Source of the DNA: Desulfobacteraceae bacterium | GTDB taxonomy: Bacteria > Desulfobacterota > Desulfobacteria > Desulfobacterales > SURF-7 | Direction: 5' to 3' | DNA length: 64,000 bases | Assembly (NCBI GenBank): GCA_003599865.1 | Contig: QZKS01000047.1 | Coordinates: forward strand, 62,001-126,000 | In this document: piece after piece, positions 36,161-46,542 of the stretch | How the letters are laid out: each line of letters starts with the position of its first letter | Position numbering within the stretch: position 1 is the first letter of the stretch | The notes under the pieces: model-generated | Told to the model about the DNA's origin: nothing | Seen by the model: only the letters and a program-made list of their open reading frames with translations | The model's database searches: none | Position numbers and translations under genes: made by a program

Positions 36161-37899
36161 AGACGGAATCCACATCCCCTGAAGATTCTTCTTCAAACCC
36201 GGAAAAGGAGTTACGCCGCCGGGCCGAGGAAAGGTTTCAAGCAAGCGAGGAAGCCATCCAGGCTTCTTTTTCCTCCGAAGAAACCAAGCGGCTGTTCAAT
36301 GAGCTGCGGGTGTATCAAATCGAACTCGATATGCAGAACGAGGAGCTGAGACGCACACAGGCGGAACTGGAGGCTTCCCGGATTCGGTACTTCAATCTGT
36401 ATGACCTTGCTCCCGTAGGCTATTGCACCATTACCGGTAATGGCCTGATCCTGGAGGCCAATCTCACTGCAGCCGCCCTGTTGAACCTGACGCGGACCGA
36501 TCTGCTCAACCGGCCCATTACGAACTTTATCCTTCCCGAAGACCAGGACATATACTACCGGCACCGGAACCTGCTTTTTGAAACCGGCGCTCCACAGGTC
36601 TGTGAACTGCGGATGCGGCGCACGAACGCCGATCCTTTCTGGGCGAGGGTGGAAGCGACGATTCAGGACATTGACGGAACCGCCTTATGCCAGGCTGCAA
36701 TCAGCGATATCACCGATCACATACTATCGGAAGTGGAGAAAACCAAGATCGACGCCCAAAGCCAGCAAATCCGCAAAACGGAAAGTCTGGGGCGCATGGC
36801 CGGAGCGGTTGCCCACCATTTCAATAACCTGCTGACCGTAGTGATCGGCAACCTGGAGCTGGCCCTGGAAAATCAGACCCATCATACTGCCGGCAGTCTG
36901 ACGGACGCACTGAAGGCGGCCGAAAAGGCCGCGGAACTCAGCGGGCTGATGCTGACCTACCTGGGCAAATCCTCCTGCAAGCATGAGACACTGGACCTGT
37001 CCGAAGCCTGCCGCCGGATTTTGCCCATGCTGCAAGCACTCTTCCCCAAGGACATTGCACTGAAAATCGACCTGCCCTCCCCCGGTCCGATCATCCGGGT
37101 GAATACCAGCCAGATCCAGCAGATTCTTACCAACCTGATCACCAATGCCTGGGAAGCAATCGGCGACAACCACGGCACCATCGAATTGACGGTTAAAACG
37201 ATTGAATCGTTGACCACAGGCATCACTTACCATTATCCAATCGACTGGCGTCCCCGGGACATTCCCTATGCCTGCCTGGAGGTATCGGACACCGGTTTCG
37301 GAATTCCCCGAAAAGATTTTGAAAATCTTTTCGATCCGTTTTTTTCCAGCAAATTCACCGGACGGGGCATGGGCCTGGCCGTCATCCTTGGCATCACGCG
37401 GATGCATCATGGGGTCATATCCGTGGAAAGCATTCCGGAACAAGGCAGTACCTTCAGGGTTTATTTTCCCATAACCGACAAGGAGACACGGCAGCAAACA
37501 GAAGCACGCGTGACTCCGGCAATGGAAGGCTTTGGTCAGGTGCTGGTGGTTGACGATGACGGCGATGTCCGCAATTTGACCGAAACCATGCTGGCCCACC
37601 TCGGGTTTACAGTGCTCCAGGCAAAAGACGGCATGGAAGCCCTGAAGGTGTTCAGACATCACAAGGAGAACATCCGTTTCGTTGTCTGCGATTTGACCAT
37701 GCCGCAGATGGATGGATGGGAAACCCTGGCAGGACTTCGCAGAATCGACCCAGGCATCAGGGTGATTCTGGCCAGCGGGTACAGCGAGGGGGAGGCCATG
37801 AAAGGCGAACATGCCGATCGGCCCCAGGCCTTTCTTAAAAAGCCTTTCACCCTGAACAGCCTCATCGCCAAGGTGAAGGAGGTGTTGGATGCAGACTAA
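36157..37899 (+). CDS. PAS hybrid histidine kinase with C-terminal receiver
   Basis: A 580-residue soluble hybrid kinase. An N-terminal helical region is followed by a PAS domain (about residues 85-195), then the dimerisation/phospho-acceptor segment (MAGAVAHHFNNLLTVVIG, the H-box), the ATPase domain with N box NLITNAWEAIGD, G1 DTGFGIP and G2 GRGMGLAVILG, and a receiver with DDDGDV, phospho-Asp in CDLTMPQMDG, and FLKKPF. It has no transmembrane helix, so the signal is probably cytosolic or passed from the CheB-CheR-PAS protein whose gene it overlaps by 4 bp. The next kinase gene begins 11 bp before this one ends. The two kinases share a 43-bp stretch of identical DNA in their PAS domains. Confidence 0.93.
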   Translation: MKTESTSPEDSSSNPEKELRRRAEERFQASEEAIQASFSSEETKRLFNELRVYQIELDMQNEELRRTQAELEASRIRYFNLYDLAPVGYCTITGNGLILEANLTAAALLNLTRTDLLNRPITNFILPEDQDIYYRHRNLLFETGAPQVCELRMRRTNADPFWARVEATIQDIDGTALCQAAISDITDHILSEVEKTKIDAQSQQIRKTESLGRMAGAVAHHFNNLLTVVIGNLELALENQTHHTAGSLTDALKAAEKAAELSGLMLTYLGKSSCKHETLDLSEACRRILPMLQALFPKDIALKIDLPSPGPIIRVNTSQIQQILTNLITNAWEAIGDNHGTIELTVKTIESLTTGITYHYPIDWRPRDIPYACLEVSDTGFGIPRKDFENLFDPFFSSKFTGRGMGLAVILGITRMHHGVISVESIPEQGSTFRVYFPITDKETRQQTEARVTPAMEGFGQVLVVDDDGDVRNLTETMLAHLGFTVLQAKDGMEALKVFRHHKENIRFVVCDLTMPQMDGWETLAGLRRIDPGIRVILASGYSEGEAMKGEHADRPQAFLKKPFTLNSLIAKVKEVLDAD

Positions 37900-39247
37900 A
37901 AATGATGATTATTCCGCGCTGCGTCTGCATGCGGAAAAAAAAATACAGGAAGCCCAGAAGGCTAACAAAGCATTGCCTCAGAGCGACGAAGCCAGGCAGT
38001 TGATCCACGAGCTGCAGGTGCATCAGATCGAACTGGAGATGCAGAATGAAGAACTTCGGCGGGTCCAGGCGGAACTGGCAATTTCGCACGCCAGATACTT
38101 CGACCTGTACGACCAGGCGCCGGTGGGTTATGTAACCATAGATGCCGGCGGACTGATTCTGCAAGCCAATCTCACCGCATCCACCTTATTGAACCGGGCG
38201 CGGACCGTTCTGCTCAACCGGCCTCTTACGAACTTTATCCTTCCCGAAGACCAGGACATATACTACCGACACCGCAAACAGGTTTTGAAAACCGGCGGGT
38301 CTGCGGCATGCGAGCTGCGCATGATGAAAAACGACCGGACTCCTTTCTGGACAAGGCTGGATTGCGCCATGGCGCAGGATGCCCACGGTGACCCCGTCTT
38401 CCGCGTGACCATGGTTGACATCACCGATCGCATGCAGGCCAAAGAAGCCTTTCAAATAGCCCATGATAAACTGGAAGCCCAATTCTACCAGGCCCAGAAA
38501 ATGGAAGCCGTGGGTGAACTCGCCGGCGGGGTGGCCCATGATTTCAACAACATGCTCAATGTCATTATGGCGTATGCGCAAATGGCGATGGATACCGTTG
38601 CGCTTTCCGATCCATTGCATAGCGACATCACGGAGATCATGACCGCCTGCCACCGCGCCACGGACATCGTTCATCAGCTTCTATCCTTTGCCGGCAAGAG
38701 AACCATTGCCCCGAAAATATTGGACCTTAACGAAGCCTTGTCCGGAATGATCAATATGCTCCAGCAGTTGGTCGGTCGCAATATCAAACTGGTCTGGCAG
38801 CCGGGACAAAACCTCTGGAAAATAAAAATAGCCCCCTCCCTGATCAACCAGATTCTGGCCAACCTGACCATCAATGCCCGCGATGCCATCGCCGGAAAGG
38901 GAAAGCTGACCATCCGGACACAAAACACGACCGTTGAGAAACCCAATCCTGAATCTCAAGCAGCTCCTAAACCAGGCCGGTATGTCCTGCTGGCGGTTGA
39001 GGATAAGGGCTGCGGTATGGATAAAGCCACCCTGGCAAGAATCTTCGAGCCTTTTTTTACCACCAAGGAGCCTGGAAAAGGTACAGGGTTAGGTCTTGCG
39101 ACGGTATATGCCATAGTGAAAAAGCATAACGGCGGGATCACGGTAGACAGCGAACCGGGAAAAGGCACAACCTTCAACCTCTTTCTGCCTCGAGAGAAGG
39201 CGGAAGAAGACTCCGGACCAGGTCCGGTCCTGAATCAAGCGTCCTGA
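37889..39247 (+). CDS. PAS histidine kinase
   Basis: A 452-residue soluble histidine kinase. A helical N-terminus and a PAS domain (about residues 75-190) lead to the H-box AGGVAHDFNNMLNVI, N box LTINARDAI, G1 DKGCGMD and G2 GKGTGLGLATVYAI. It lacks the receiver domain of its upstream neighbour but is otherwise a close paralogue of it. The ATG lies 11 bp inside the upstream gene, so the three genes CheB-CheR-PAS, hybrid kinase and kinase form one translationally coupled unit. It overlaps the convergent sulfotransferase gene tail to tail by 13 bp. Its partner receiver may be the one in the hybrid kinase. Confidence 0.92.
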   Translation: MQTKNDDYSALRLHAEKKIQEAQKANKALPQSDEARQLIHELQVHQIELEMQNEELRRVQAELAISHARYFDLYDQAPVGYVTIDAGGLILQANLTASTLLNRARTVLLNRPLTNFILPEDQDIYYRHRKQVLKTGGSAACELRMMKNDRTPFWTRLDCAMAQDAHGDPVFRVTMVDITDRMQAKEAFQIAHDKLEAQFYQAQKMEAVGELAGGVAHDFNNMLNVIMAYAQMAMDTVALSDPLHSDITEIMTACHRATDIVHQLLSFAGKRTIAPKILDLNEALSGMINMLQQLVGRNIKLVWQPGQNLWKIKIAPSLINQILANLTINARDAIAGKGKLTIRTQNTTVEKPNPESQAAPKPGRYVLLAVEDKGCGMDKATLARIFEPFFTTKEPGKGTGLGLATVYAIVKKHNGGITVDSEPGKGTTFNLFLPREKAEEDSGPGPVLNQAS

Positions 39248-40365
39248 CGGCCTTTTGACCGAAGCCCGAAAGGGTCATCCGTATATAAAAACGCAAAATC
39301 CTTTCGAACCCGGTCGATACTGATGCCGAAGTCGGCAAGGGTGCTCATTGCGTGTTTCCGCTCATACGACCGCTGCTTTCCGGCCTGAAGGGCTACTGCA
39401 TTACGCAGCTTCGCGCTCGGTTTGATTCCCGTAAACGCGACAATCTCCTCAAACACGGGCATCAGCTCCCGTCGAAGTCTCTTGTACGGAACGATCAGTA
39501 TTCTTTCCCTGTCCAGTTCATGGTTGTGCCACAGGTCATAAAAATAACGGTACAGTTCCAGGCTCGCCTCATACCGGCGGTTGTAGTAATTGGCTTTCTG
39601 CCGACCGGAAAACCGGTGCATTCCCCACAGGGCATCCAGGGTATGAAAATTCAATGACAGATAGGACGGCAGGGTTTCTTCGGGCATGCGGTGCATATAA
39701 ATAAATTTTGCATCCGGAAACACCTCCATCAGGGTTTTGATCCGGTGGGTGGAAAAATGGGTCTGAGCAAAAATCCGGGTTTTGCCGGTATCATAAATAT
39801 GACGCTGAAAAATGGATTGTAAAAACAGGGCGGAGCGGATTCTCTGTTTTTTCGGCTGGAGGTCATGGAACCGGATTTCCCGGTAATCCTTTTCGGCAAA
39901 GCCCAGCGGTGTTCCGATGATCGTAAACTGGGTGTCATGATTGTGCAGGAACAGCATCTCCTCTTCTTCCACCGCGTCCAGGGCGATCTGGTGTCCGGTT
40001 GTCTCGGGAATCAGCACAGCCTGGCTTTGTCCAGTCAGCAGCCGGACAATGGGTCTGACAAGGATGCGCGCAGTAAGGGCCGGAAACAACAACTGCCAGG
40101 TGGCAAAAGAGGCCATCTCGCCTGTCCGGGTAAACAGGTGATGTATAAAGGTGGTTCCGCTCCGGGGATGGCCGATGATAAACACCGGCTGACGCACTTT
40201 CACCTTCCGGAATTTCGGGAAAAAGAAACGGTCCAGGAAAAGGGTTGCGGCAGTAAACGCACTATGGGTCATAAAAAACAGGATCACACCCAGAAAAAAC
40301 ACAAAGTTCCGGCTGAGACCGAACAACTTCCAGCTCACCGCCAGACCCTCTTTATACAACCGCAT
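39235..40365 (-). CDS. Sulfotransferase-family protein
   Basis: A 376-residue protein with the PAPS 5'-phosphosulfate loop IIGHPRSGTTFIHHLF (about residues 62-77) and the 3'-phosphate region (FPDAKFIYMHRMPEETLPSYLS). The N-terminus contains a hydrophobic helix (FVFFLGVILFFMTHSAFT), so the enzyme is probably bound to the inner membrane. Such sulfotransferases transfer sulfate from PAPS to hydroxyls of lipids, sterols or glycans. It is the last gene of an operon with an RND exporter and a LolA-like protein, which suggests that the substrate is a lipid or lipid-linked molecule moved by that system; this is inference. The start is close to the LolA-like gene's stop (34 bp). Confidence 0.85.
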   Translation of the reverse strand: MRLYKEGLAVSWKLFGLSRNFVFFLGVILFFMTHSAFTAATLFLDRFFFPKFRKVKVRQPVFIIGHPRSGTTFIHHLFTRTGEMASFATWQLLFPALTARILVRPIVRLLTGQSQAVLIPETTGHQIALDAVEEEEMLFLHNHDTQFTIIGTPLGFAEKDYREIRFHDLQPKKQRIRSALFLQSIFQRHIYDTGKTRIFAQTHFSTHRIKTLMEVFPDAKFIYMHRMPEETLPSYLSLNFHTLDALWGMHRFSGRQKANYYNRRYEASLELYRYFYDLWHNHELDRERILIVPYKRLRRELMPVFEEIVAFTGIKPSAKLRNAVALQAGKQRSYERKHAMSTLADFGISIDRVRKDFAFLYTDDPFGLRSKGRQDA

Positions 40366-40399
40366 TCCCGTTCCCTTTAGAATTTGAAATCATTTTTTT

Positions 40400-41140
40400 T
40401 CAGCGAATGGCCTCTTTGTTGAAGGCCGAATCATTGATATCCTTGTCATACTCGACCGCATTGACTTTCAGTTCGGTTTTCCCCTTGCCGTCGGAAAGGG
40501 ACATGACCAGCTGATGTGCGGTAAGAATGCCGGACACGGGCCGGATATCAAAATACTCTATGTATTTATGGAATTCATCCTTTTTATGAAGATCCACCCG
40601 GATCACAAAAAAATCGGATTTGCGGACATACAGAACCGACTTGCTGTATACCCGGTCCTTTTTTTTAATTCCTTCCACCTTGTAACAGTCGACACCATTC
40701 AGGCTCTCGTCCCCGATATAGGTATAATCAAATTTATCAATGTCGCGGGAGGTCAGGTCCTCATAGTAAAAATGAGAATTCACAAACGATTTGCCTTTAT
40801 CCGAAGAGGCGATACGCTTGATCTTTCCCGAGGACAGCCGCAGCCACTGGTCATCGTCCCGGTCCTTATGGGAATGAGTGAGCAGCTTGATCTGGGTGGG
40901 CCGGGTAAAGGTGATCAGGGTCTTGTCCTCATCGTTTTCATATTTTTTGGATTTGATCTCAAATTCCTTTTCAACCACCTTGCTGCCCTGATGAATCAGC
41001 ATCAGCACCTGGCTGACAGCGGTTTTGGCTTCCGGCAGGGCATCGTTTTTCTCCATGATTTCCCTGCCGGTCAAGGCAAAGGCAGTTGATGTGAGCAGCA
41101 GCATACATCCGAAAATGACAATCATACGCTTACAAATCAT
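40400..41140 (-). CDS. LolA-like outer-membrane lipoprotein-sorting protein
   Basis: A 246-residue secreted protein with a signal peptide (cleavage near AFALTG, about residue 23). The half-barrel pattern is that of the LolA/LppX-like 'outer membrane lipoprotein-sorting protein' group (for example DDDQWLRLSSGKIKRIASS, SHFYYEDLTSRD and VLYVRKSDFFVIRVDLH). These proteins are typically encoded with MMPL-type RND exporters and may ferry the lipid cargo across the periplasm. AAAGGAGATC precedes the ATG. The RND gene ends 42 bp upstream and the sulfotransferase follows 34 bp downstream on the same strand. Confidence 0.85.
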   Translation of the reverse strand: MICKRMIVIFGCMLLLTSTAFALTGREIMEKNDALPEAKTAVSQVLMLIHQGSKVVEKEFEIKSKKYENDEDKTLITFTRPTQIKLLTHSHKDRDDDQWLRLSSGKIKRIASSDKGKSFVNSHFYYEDLTSRDIDKFDYTYIGDESLNGVDCYKVEGIKKKDRVYSKSVLYVRKSDFFVIRVDLHKKDEFHKYIEYFDIRPVSGILTAHQLVMSLSDGKGKTELKVNAVEYDKDINDSAFNKEAIR

Positions 41141-41182
41141 GACCGATCTCCTTTACAGTTGGGTATATAAAAATGTTCCTGA

Positions 41183-43861
41183 TCAGGCTGTTGTTTCATT
41201 GGTTTTTTCTGTCTCCAGACCGAAAAATCGGCCGATGTCGATATGTCGCCAGAACCAGGACTCCGTCTCCCGGATGCTGAGATCGACCTGGGTCAGCTTG
41301 ATGACGGAGGGCAGAATCAGCAAGGCGCCAAGGGTGGTGGCTGTCATGGTGATGCCCATGAGCGCCCCGAAAAAAATCACCGGCTTGAAGCTGGAAATGG
41401 TCAGCACGGAAAAGCCAAGGACAAGGGCCAGCGAGGTGAAGATAATGGCTTTCCCTGTAACCTGCAGGGTTTTCCGGATGGATTCATCGATACTGTGCCC
41501 ATTCCGGTAAAAATGCCGATAGGAATTCAGAAAATGGATGGTATCATCCACACCGATGCCGATGGTGATGGAAGCGATGATGGAAGTGACCGTATCCAGA
41601 TTGATGCCGAAAAATCCCATGATCCCGAAATTGAACATGACCGCCGTGCTCATGGGGATAAGTGAGAGAAGTCCGGCGCTGATTCGCTTAAAGAGCAGGG
41701 TGACGATGATGGCAATGATGACCAGAGAGGACAGCAGGCTCTGCATCTGACCGGAAATGATGTATTCGGCCATTTTCACGTTCATCACCGGAAAGCCGGT
41801 GATCCGGGCGGTCAGGTTTTCGGGCAGATTCGCGTCCAGGTATTCGGTCAGTTGGCCGAATATCCGTTTGATGTGGTTGGTTCCGATGGAATAATCCTCT
41901 TTCTGGCACAGCCGCGCCAGCAGTCCGCAGGTCCGGTAATCCGCATCCACATAAGGTTCAAAGTCATCCACTCGCCCGTCCGAATCATTATCGTCACCGG
42001 AATAGATTTCGAGGTAATCCAGAATATCCAACGGATTGTCCGGAACGCGGTAATACTCCATCTTGTCCTCGTTCATGGCAAAATGCATGGTCTTGATATA
42101 GTCTGTGAAGGCATCGGTCCTTCCGATATTCAGGTGCTTGTTTTCCGGAGCAGTCATCCAGGCGCGGATGGTTTCAATGGTATTGAGGACCTGCGGTGAC
42201 TTGGCGCCGTCAGCCATACCGGTATCGATGATCAGGTTAAAACCCCATCTGCCGCCGAATTTTTTTTCGATTTCCAGTGAACTGGTCCGGACAATATCAT
42301 CCTCCTTGAAATACTGCATGAAGTCTGATTCCACATTCAGCCGGGACAGGCCGACGGCGGATATGGCCAGAATTACCCCTACCAGCAGAAGGACCATCCT
42401 GTGATGACGGGTAGTAAGAAGAATGGACAGTTCAATAATATGGTCAATGATGGTTTTTTTCACCTCCTTCTTTTTCATCATCAGGCGCGGCCGGCGGTGG
42501 GGCATGATGGCCAGGGCAGCCGGAATCAGGGTGCAGGAAACCACCAGGGCAAACAGTACGCCGATGCCGGAAAAAATCCCCCATTCATGCATGGCGGTAA
42601 GCTGGCTGGTCGCCAGGGTGGCAAAAGAGGCAAATGTCGTTATGGCCGCCAGAAGAACGGTCGTGCTGATATGGGACATGGACTGATGCAGACCGATTTT
42701 GAAACCCAACCTGCTGATCTTGTCAAAATCATTGTAATATTGATTCAGAATATGAATTCCATAGGAACTGCCCACGGCGATCATCAGGGGCGGCAGGGAG
42801 ATTCCCAGCGCCGTGATCTTGATCCCGCAATGTCCCATCAGCCCGAGAACCCAGAGCGTCGACAGGCTGAGGGTAATGGCCGGCAGAAAGATACCGCGAA
42901 ACGACCGGAAATTGAAAAAGAAAATAATGATGACCGCCAGAAGGGTAACGGGCAGGAATGTGCCCATATCCCGTCGCAGATAGTTGTTAAAATAAATATT
43001 GGACACCGGCGCCCCCTGGGGCACGATCACAAGCTCCTGATGGCTCTGGATCAATTCCAGCATTTCCCGGGAGATGGGGTCCTGATCCTTGAGATTGATG
43101 AATTTGACGATCACTCCAAAATCACTGATTTTACCGGTTTGGGGATCACGGGTATAAATGCCGTTTTCATAGGAGGGATTGCGGGTCAGTTTCTTCCGGA
43201 ATTCCGAAAAGTCGGCTTCATCAACCGGCAGAATGCGTTTCCCGTCATCATCTTTCGGAATCAGATCCGTGGTTTCAAGGGTGTCGTCCTGGCCGGTAAT
43301 GTCCTTGGTGGTAAACGGTGAAATAATTTTATCAATGGTTTCCTGCTGCTTTAAGTCCTTCGACAGATTAACCGCCGCTCTCAGTTTCTGAAGATCTTTA
43401 CGTTCCAGCACCGGCTTGTCGCCCAGTTTTGTATGGATCTTTCGTTTCAGCAGGCGCGCAAAAGAAGGATCGTCCGCAAATTGTTCCAGGAGGCGTTTGG
43501 ATTCCACGGGTTCGTCAGCCGTCACCTCGTCCAGGCGTTTCAGACGATTTTCCTCACGGGTTTTTTCGTATTCCTTGTATTCGTCGATATCCGTGATCAG
43601 TCCCTCGATCATCCGAAAGGCTTCCGTCGACCAGAGCTGCGGATGGGTCACACTCATGATGATGAAACGGCCATTGTCGCCGTAAATATCCTTGCTCTCA
43701 TTGTAAAAGGCATATTCGCTGTCGTTCTGCGGCATGAATACTTCAACGGAGTTATCAAAACGCAACTTGGAGAGGCCACCGGCCAGACCGATCGTCACAA
43801 TCAGAAGAACCAACAGAACCATCTTGGGCCATTCCAGAACAAAATCGATACAGCGATTCAT
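41183..43861 (-). CDS. RND-superfamily (MMPL-type) exporter
   Basis: An 892-residue inner-membrane transporter with two repeats, each of one N-terminal helix, a periplasmic domain and a bundle of helices. The first bundle contains LPPLMIAVGSSYGIHILNQYYND and the second IASITIGIGVDDTIHFLNSYRHF, the conserved motif with the proton-relay Asp pair. The periplasmic loops are long and charged, with an acidic stretch GDDNDSDGRVDDFEP that resembles a calcium-binding loop. Together with the LolA-like and sulfotransferase genes downstream it forms an operon. Transport of a lipid is likely from family context. A second RND protein of the same type is encoded at 24.3-26.8 kb. AAGGACG precedes the ATG. 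Confidence 0.9.
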   Translation of the reverse strand: MNRCIDFVLEWPKMVLLVLLIVTIGLAGGLSKLRFDNSVEVFMPQNDSEYAFYNESKDIYGDNGRFIIMSVTHPQLWSTEAFRMIEGLITDIDEYKEYEKTREENRLKRLDEVTADEPVESKRLLEQFADDPSFARLLKRKIHTKLGDKPVLERKDLQKLRAAVNLSKDLKQQETIDKIISPFTTKDITGQDDTLETTDLIPKDDDGKRILPVDEADFSEFRKKLTRNPSYENGIYTRDPQTGKISDFGVIVKFINLKDQDPISREMLELIQSHQELVIVPQGAPVSNIYFNNYLRRDMGTFLPVTLLAVIIIFFFNFRSFRGIFLPAITLSLSTLWVLGLMGHCGIKITALGISLPPLMIAVGSSYGIHILNQYYNDFDKISRLGFKIGLHQSMSHISTTVLLAAITTFASFATLATSQLTAMHEWGIFSGIGVLFALVVSCTLIPAALAIMPHRRPRLMMKKKEVKKTIIDHIIELSILLTTRHHRMVLLLVGVILAISAVGLSRLNVESDFMQYFKEDDIVRTSSLEIEKKFGGRWGFNLIIDTGMADGAKSPQVLNTIETIRAWMTAPENKHLNIGRTDAFTDYIKTMHFAMNEDKMEYYRVPDNPLDILDYLEIYSGDDNDSDGRVDDFEPYVDADYRTCGLLARLCQKEDYSIGTNHIKRIFGQLTEYLDANLPENLTARITGFPVMNVKMAEYIISGQMQSLLSSLVIIAIIVTLLFKRISAGLLSLIPMSTAVMFNFGIMGFFGINLDTVTSIIASITIGIGVDDTIHFLNSYRHFYRNGHSIDESIRKTLQVTGKAIIFTSLALVLGFSVLTISSFKPVIFFGALMGITMTATTLGALLILPSVIKLTQVDLSIRETESWFWRHIDIGRFFGLETEKTNETTA

Positions 43862-44221
43862 TTTCTTCGTCCTTATTTTAGGGTGGGAGGATTGTCATGG
43901 CAATTCCGGACATCGTTGACTTTTTGCATTTCAATAAGCCGCTTTCGCTATTCATCGCTTCATGAATGATAAGAACTTTCTTTTCAAGTGTTTTTATATA
44001 GTCGAAACAAAATGCCGTGTCAATAAATGGAATTATGCCTTTTTGTCCTTCCGGGTCGGCCGGATAAAAAAAAATGGAGGCCCCCTCTTGTAAAAGAAAT
44101 TCCGTGCATTACCTTATCTCATCCTAAATAAGGACGATGGATCAAACCATTCCATGGCATTTTTAATGTCTCTGAATAACAACACCTTAAAAAATGGAAA
44201 AACACAACAGGAGGACGGATC
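43862..44221. other. Divergent intergenic region, RND operon and groES
   Basis: 360 bp without a gene. It must carry two promoters. I looked for a CIRCE element (TTAGCACTC-N9-GAGTGCTAA) and for a heat-shock sigma-32 promoter and found no convincing match. A small inverted repeat CCTTAT-N10-ATAAGG (44112-44133) lies 90 bp before groES and might be a regulator site. Confidence 0.5.
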
Positions 44222-44509
44222 ATGAACATCAGGCCAATGAATGACAGGGTGCTGGTCGCCCGGATGGAAGAGGAGAAAAAAACAGCCGGAGGGATTATCA
44301 TACCGGATACAGCCAAGGAAAAACCCCTGGAAGGAACGATCGTAGCGGTCGGGCCGGGTAAACGAGACGAAAAAGGCAACCGTATCCCGCTGGAGGTTAA
44401 AAAGGGCGATCGCATCCTTTTTTCCCGGTATGCCGGAACCGAAATCAAGGTCAATAATGAAGAGCGGCTGTTCATGAAGGAAGAGGATATTCTGGGAATT
44501 CTGAATTAA
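44222..44509 (+). CDS. groES: Co-chaperonin GroES
   Basis: A 95-residue GroES (10 kDa chaperonin). The opening [12 protein letters not shown], the mobile loop [20 protein letters not shown] and the conserved [15 protein letters not shown] are intact. Seven subunits cap GroEL and assist folding of cytosolic proteins. CAGGAGG lies 7 bases before the ATG, and groEL starts 18 bp after the stop codon. The expected CIRCE operator is missing, so HrcA control is doubtful here. Confidence 0.97.
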   Translation: MNIRPMNDRVLVARMEEEKKTAGGIIIPDTAKEKPLEGTIVAVGPGKRDEKGNRIPLEVKKGDRILFSRYAGTEIKVNNEERLFMKEEDILGILN

Positions 44510-46156
<1,647 letters not shown>

Positions 46157-46178
46157 TCCAGCCCTGAAAACACCCCTT

Positions 46179-46205
46179 CTGTCCCTGCATCCTGTGCAGG
46201 GACAG
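46179..46205 (+). terminator. Hairpin after groEL
   Basis: CTGTCCCTGCA (46179-46189) pairs perfectly with TGCAGGGACAG (46195-46205) around TCCTG. It lacks a T tract, so termination may need Rho or the stem may stabilise the mRNA. Confidence 0.65.
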
Positions 46206-46321
46206 GGACCGGATCATGGGTTCCTTCACCTGCCCCCGCCACTGCCGCAAATCAGACTAAATTCCATAACAAATTCAAATTGTCACTTGCAATTCCCGGA
46301 TAAAAATTGATAAGCTCGGTC

Positions 46322-46493
46322 CATCAATTCATGATGCTCTCGTAAAAAGTCGAAAATATCACCCTTTGTCATTCCGGGCTTGACCCGGACACGCAGTGAA
46401 GCGTAGCGCTATCCCGGCTTTTCAAAGGCTTCTGGATGCCGGATCAGGTCCGGCATGACGGAATTGGGACTTTTTACGGTTTCATCAATTCAT
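46322..46493 (+). repeat. MITE-like palindromic element, copy 4
   Basis: The core (46333-46482) is flanked by the perfect 11-bp direct repeat CATCAATTCAT (46322-46332 and 46483-46493). Ends carry CTCGTAAAAAGTC and GACTTTTTACGG. This copy is about 20-30 bp longer than the others because of an insertion (GACACGCAGTGAAGCGTAGC, about 46390-46409) in the first hairpin. Confidence 0.85.
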
Positions 46494-46542
46494 ATCGCGT
46501 TTGTAAAATGGATTACAACCTGAAGGGAAAAAAGGTGTGATT

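Larger units (their letters stand above)
46157..46542. other. Intergenic region between groEL and the alcohol dehydrogenase gene
   Basis: 386 bp holding the groEL hairpin (46179-46205), about 110 bp of unremarkable sequence and MITE-like copy 4. I see no gene. Confidence 0.6.

Noticed and set aside
43862-44221. CIRCE operator or sigma-32 promoter before groES
   Set aside because: No convincing match was found on either strand; only a short unrelated inverted repeat is present.
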